Origin: JANQIV01 sp050117315
GTDB lineage: Bacteria; Bacteroidota; Ignavibacteria; Ignavibacteriales; Melioribacteraceae
Direction: 5' to 3'
Assembly: GCA_050117315.1 (NCBI GenBank)
Contig: JASFMY010000101.1
Span: 1 to 26,008 of the forward strand
Length of the DNA: 26,008 bases
Of this stretch, positions 24,899 through 26,008 are shown piece by piece. A program made the translations under genes and the position numbers. The notes under the pieces are model-generated. The model was not told the origin of the DNA. It saw only the letters and a program-made list of their open reading frames with translations, and made no database searches. Positions within the stretch are counted from its first letter, which is position 1. Every line of letters starts with the position of its first letter.

Positions 24899-25168
24899 TC
24901 AATTCATTATCTGGTTCTTAAATGCTTTGGGACTAATACCAACCTCTTTTTTAAATAGGCGAGAAAAATACGGCGGGTTTTCCCCCGTAGGAGTCCCCTT
25001 AGGAAAAACCAAGTTGAGAAATACTTCGTTCTCCCGAGACTAACGTATTTTTAGCTTCGGATACAACATAAAGATGAATCAAGTCCAAAGCATTTTACCC
25101 GTCTCCTGCTTCAATAAATCGCTGACGTATTTGGGTGATAAGTTAAGTTTAGCAGCCATATAATTAAC
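24899..25168 (-). pseudogene. Broken AraC-family regulator, C-terminal HTH domain
   Basis: Read by hand on the minus strand. The first HTH is RAVNYMAAKLNLSPKYVSDL, then LKQETGKM (to about 25085). A frame change gives LDLIHLYVVSEAKNTLVSGE and RSISQLGFS. Then a 35-bp palindromic insert and another frame change lead to NPPYFSRLFKKEVGISPKAF and KNQIMN, with a TGA at 24899-24901. This is the AraC double-HTH domain nearly from end to end. The N-terminal sensing part is missing because element A lies directly upstream (25177-25249). Confidence 0.75.
24976..25010. repeat. 35-bp palindromic repeat inside the AraC remnant
   Basis: The ends GGTTTTCC and GGAAAAACC are complementary apart from one extra A, and the centre has CCCCGTAGGAGTCCCCTTAGG. 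It sits exactly where the AraC motif GF...PPYFSRLF should be continuous, so it looks inserted. No T-run follows. Confidence 0.5.
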
Positions 25169-25176
25169 TGCTCTTT

Positions 25177-25249
25177 GTCATTCCCGCATGTATTAAACAG
25201 GAATCTAATTTATAAAAGTAGATTCTCGATAAAAGCATTCGGGAATGAC
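25177..25249. mobile_element. Palindromic element A, copy 2 (uninterrupted)
   Basis: GTCATTCCCG at 25177-25186 and CGGGAATGAC at 25240-25249 form perfect 10-bp inverted ends, with an inner GAATCT...AGATTC stem. GTATTAA at the site where copy 1 is split shows the empty target of element B. As in copy 1, an ACACTAG sequence lies further right (25272-25278). The element lies between the AraC remnant and the Rhs fragment and supplies the last codons of the latter. Confidence 0.75.
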
Positions 25250-25802
25250 ACGGCACTTCATTGTTGACATGACACTAGTACCAAAAGTAAACTCACTACT
25301 GCCCAATGAGGCAATTATCCCAGCTACTCCGCCTGCCCATGCTGTAGCTCCGCCGACTGTACGAAGTCCAGCCTCGAGTGCTGCCCACCAATCCTCTCTC
25401 CCATCTGGATCAATTCTATTTATAGGGTTATTCTGGACGTAATTGTACGGCGATAGTTCCGGTCTTTTGTATGCTGAAGGATCAGCACTCAGCCATTTAC
25501 CCAAATCACCGTCATAATACCTTCTGCCAAAATAATATATTCTTTCGTTATTGTCATCATCCAATTCCTTACCGGTGAATTTTTCATCTACGTTTATTCC
25601 GGCGCTTGTTGTCGACCTTGCTATTTTTCCGAACGGGTAGTATTCGTAGGCTTCTTTCGGGTTGCCGGAACCGTCTACTACTACTCTTGTGCTGCCGAGG
25701 TGGTCTTTTACGTAGTAATAGTACTCTGCATCGTCCGGCACATATTTACCAAATACATCTGCACCTAATAAGTTAACGTACTGCTGGTCTCCGTTTTCGT
25801 CG
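25205..25802 (-). pseudogene. Rhs-family fragment, core end plus start of the C-terminal region
   Basis: About 195 residues of the conserved Rhs core end: YYVKDHLGSTRVVVDGSGNP, YEYYPFGKIARST, FTGKELDDDNNERIYYFGRR, YYDGDLGKWLSADP and YNYVQNNPINRIDPDGRED. In complete Rhs proteins the variable toxin follows DPDGR. Here only about 45 residues (a Gly/Ala-rich helix) remain before element A, whose sequence then encodes the last 18 residues (MKCRVIPECFYRESTFIN) and the stop. The upstream side is cut by element D copy 2; the frame runs on into the element to a TTG. The thousand or more residues normally upstream are not in the window, so it is a remnant without a promoter or export signal. Confidence 0.8.
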
Positions 25803-25935
25803 TATACACAAGCCAAATAGGTTTTGGGATTTAGTTTTTATTTAGAACTCACCTAAATCCTCCCCGCCTTCCAAAGTCTCGTACGGCGGGGAGGACTTTA
25901 TGGCAAAATCCCAAAACCAATTTGCAACAAGTATA
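25803..25935. mobile_element. Element D, copy 2: inverted-repeat element with flipped core
   Basis: 133 bp. Outer sequences TATACACAAGCC (left) and GCAACAAGTATA (right) are in the same order as in copy 1 at 5460-5607. The core between the arms (AGTTTTTATTTAGAACTCAC at the left, GGACTTTATGGCA at the right) is the reverse complement of copy 1's core. GTATAC is present on both outer sides (25802-25807 and 25931-25936). It cuts the Rhs reading frame. Confidence 0.75.
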
Positions 25936-26008
25936 CTATGAGCCGTAAGAAGGCGGGCAATCTCAGCACAGAAATAACTCCGCTTGCCAAAAGACCGACA
26001 GGTTCGTG
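25936..26008. other. Right edge of the window, unassigned
   Basis: Beyond element D the last 73 bases do not continue a recognisable Rhs sequence on the minus strand. A plus-strand frame from an ATG at 25938 is open to the window end (23 codons), but there is no ribosome site and no recognisable motif, so it is not called as a gene. Confidence 0.3.

Noticed and set aside
25938..26008. Possible 5' end of a plus-strand gene running off the window.
   Set aside because: Only 23 codons, no ribosome site, no recognisable sequence; it begins at the edge of a repeat element.

Overview
The window looks like a piece of an Ignavibacteria-type genome (Ignavibacteriota/Bacteroidota, near Ignavibacterium or Melioribacter). 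It is AT-rich. Four proteins end in the C-terminal sorting domain typical of that group (the NYPNPFNP motif, a Gly-hydrophobic-Tyr strand and a Lys-rich end), so a type IX secretion system (T9SS) should exist elsewhere in the genome. A TonB-dependent receptor also shows a Gram-negative envelope. These assignments come from reading motifs by eye; no database search was run.

The centre (6003-22639) is one coherent block of eight genes, all on the minus strand. In order of transcription they are: a GPH/MelB-type sugar:cation symporter, a GH16 laminarinase-type enzyme, a second GH16 enzyme with a T9SS tail, a large cytoplasmic clan GH-Q phosphorylase-like protein (GH161/GH149-like), a TonB-dependent receptor with no SusD partner, a secreted beta-helix protein with a T9SS tail, a tandem beta-helix (GH55-like) protein fused to an SMP-30-type propeller, and a DUF5107-like protein with a T9SS tail. 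Together they read as a pathway for beta-1,3-glucan (laminarin-type) use: surface or periplasmic depolymerisation, TonB-driven uptake, symport across the inner membrane and phosphorolysis in the cytoplasm. A hairpin with a T-rich tail at 10994-11016 separates the last two genes from the first six.

The flanks are genomic scar tissue. On the left are a small membrane protein and a ComEC-like metallo-beta-lactamase (MBL) protein, followed by the C-terminal stump of a trypsin-like protease, an IS110-type transposase stump, an intact membrane M28 peptidase, about 1.2 kb of nested palindromic elements, a QorB-like reductase and a TPR stump. On the right are a frameshifted double-HTH regulator, a frameshifted T9SS cargo gene, a frameshifted AraC regulator and an Rhs fragment boxed in by two repeat elements.

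At least four families of short non-coding inverted-repeat elements (called A to D here) occur in the flanks, with A and D found on both sides of the glucan locus. One copy of A has been split by a 201-bp element B with a 4-bp target duplication. Two D copies share the same ends but have their cores in opposite orientation. None of these elements encodes a transposase.
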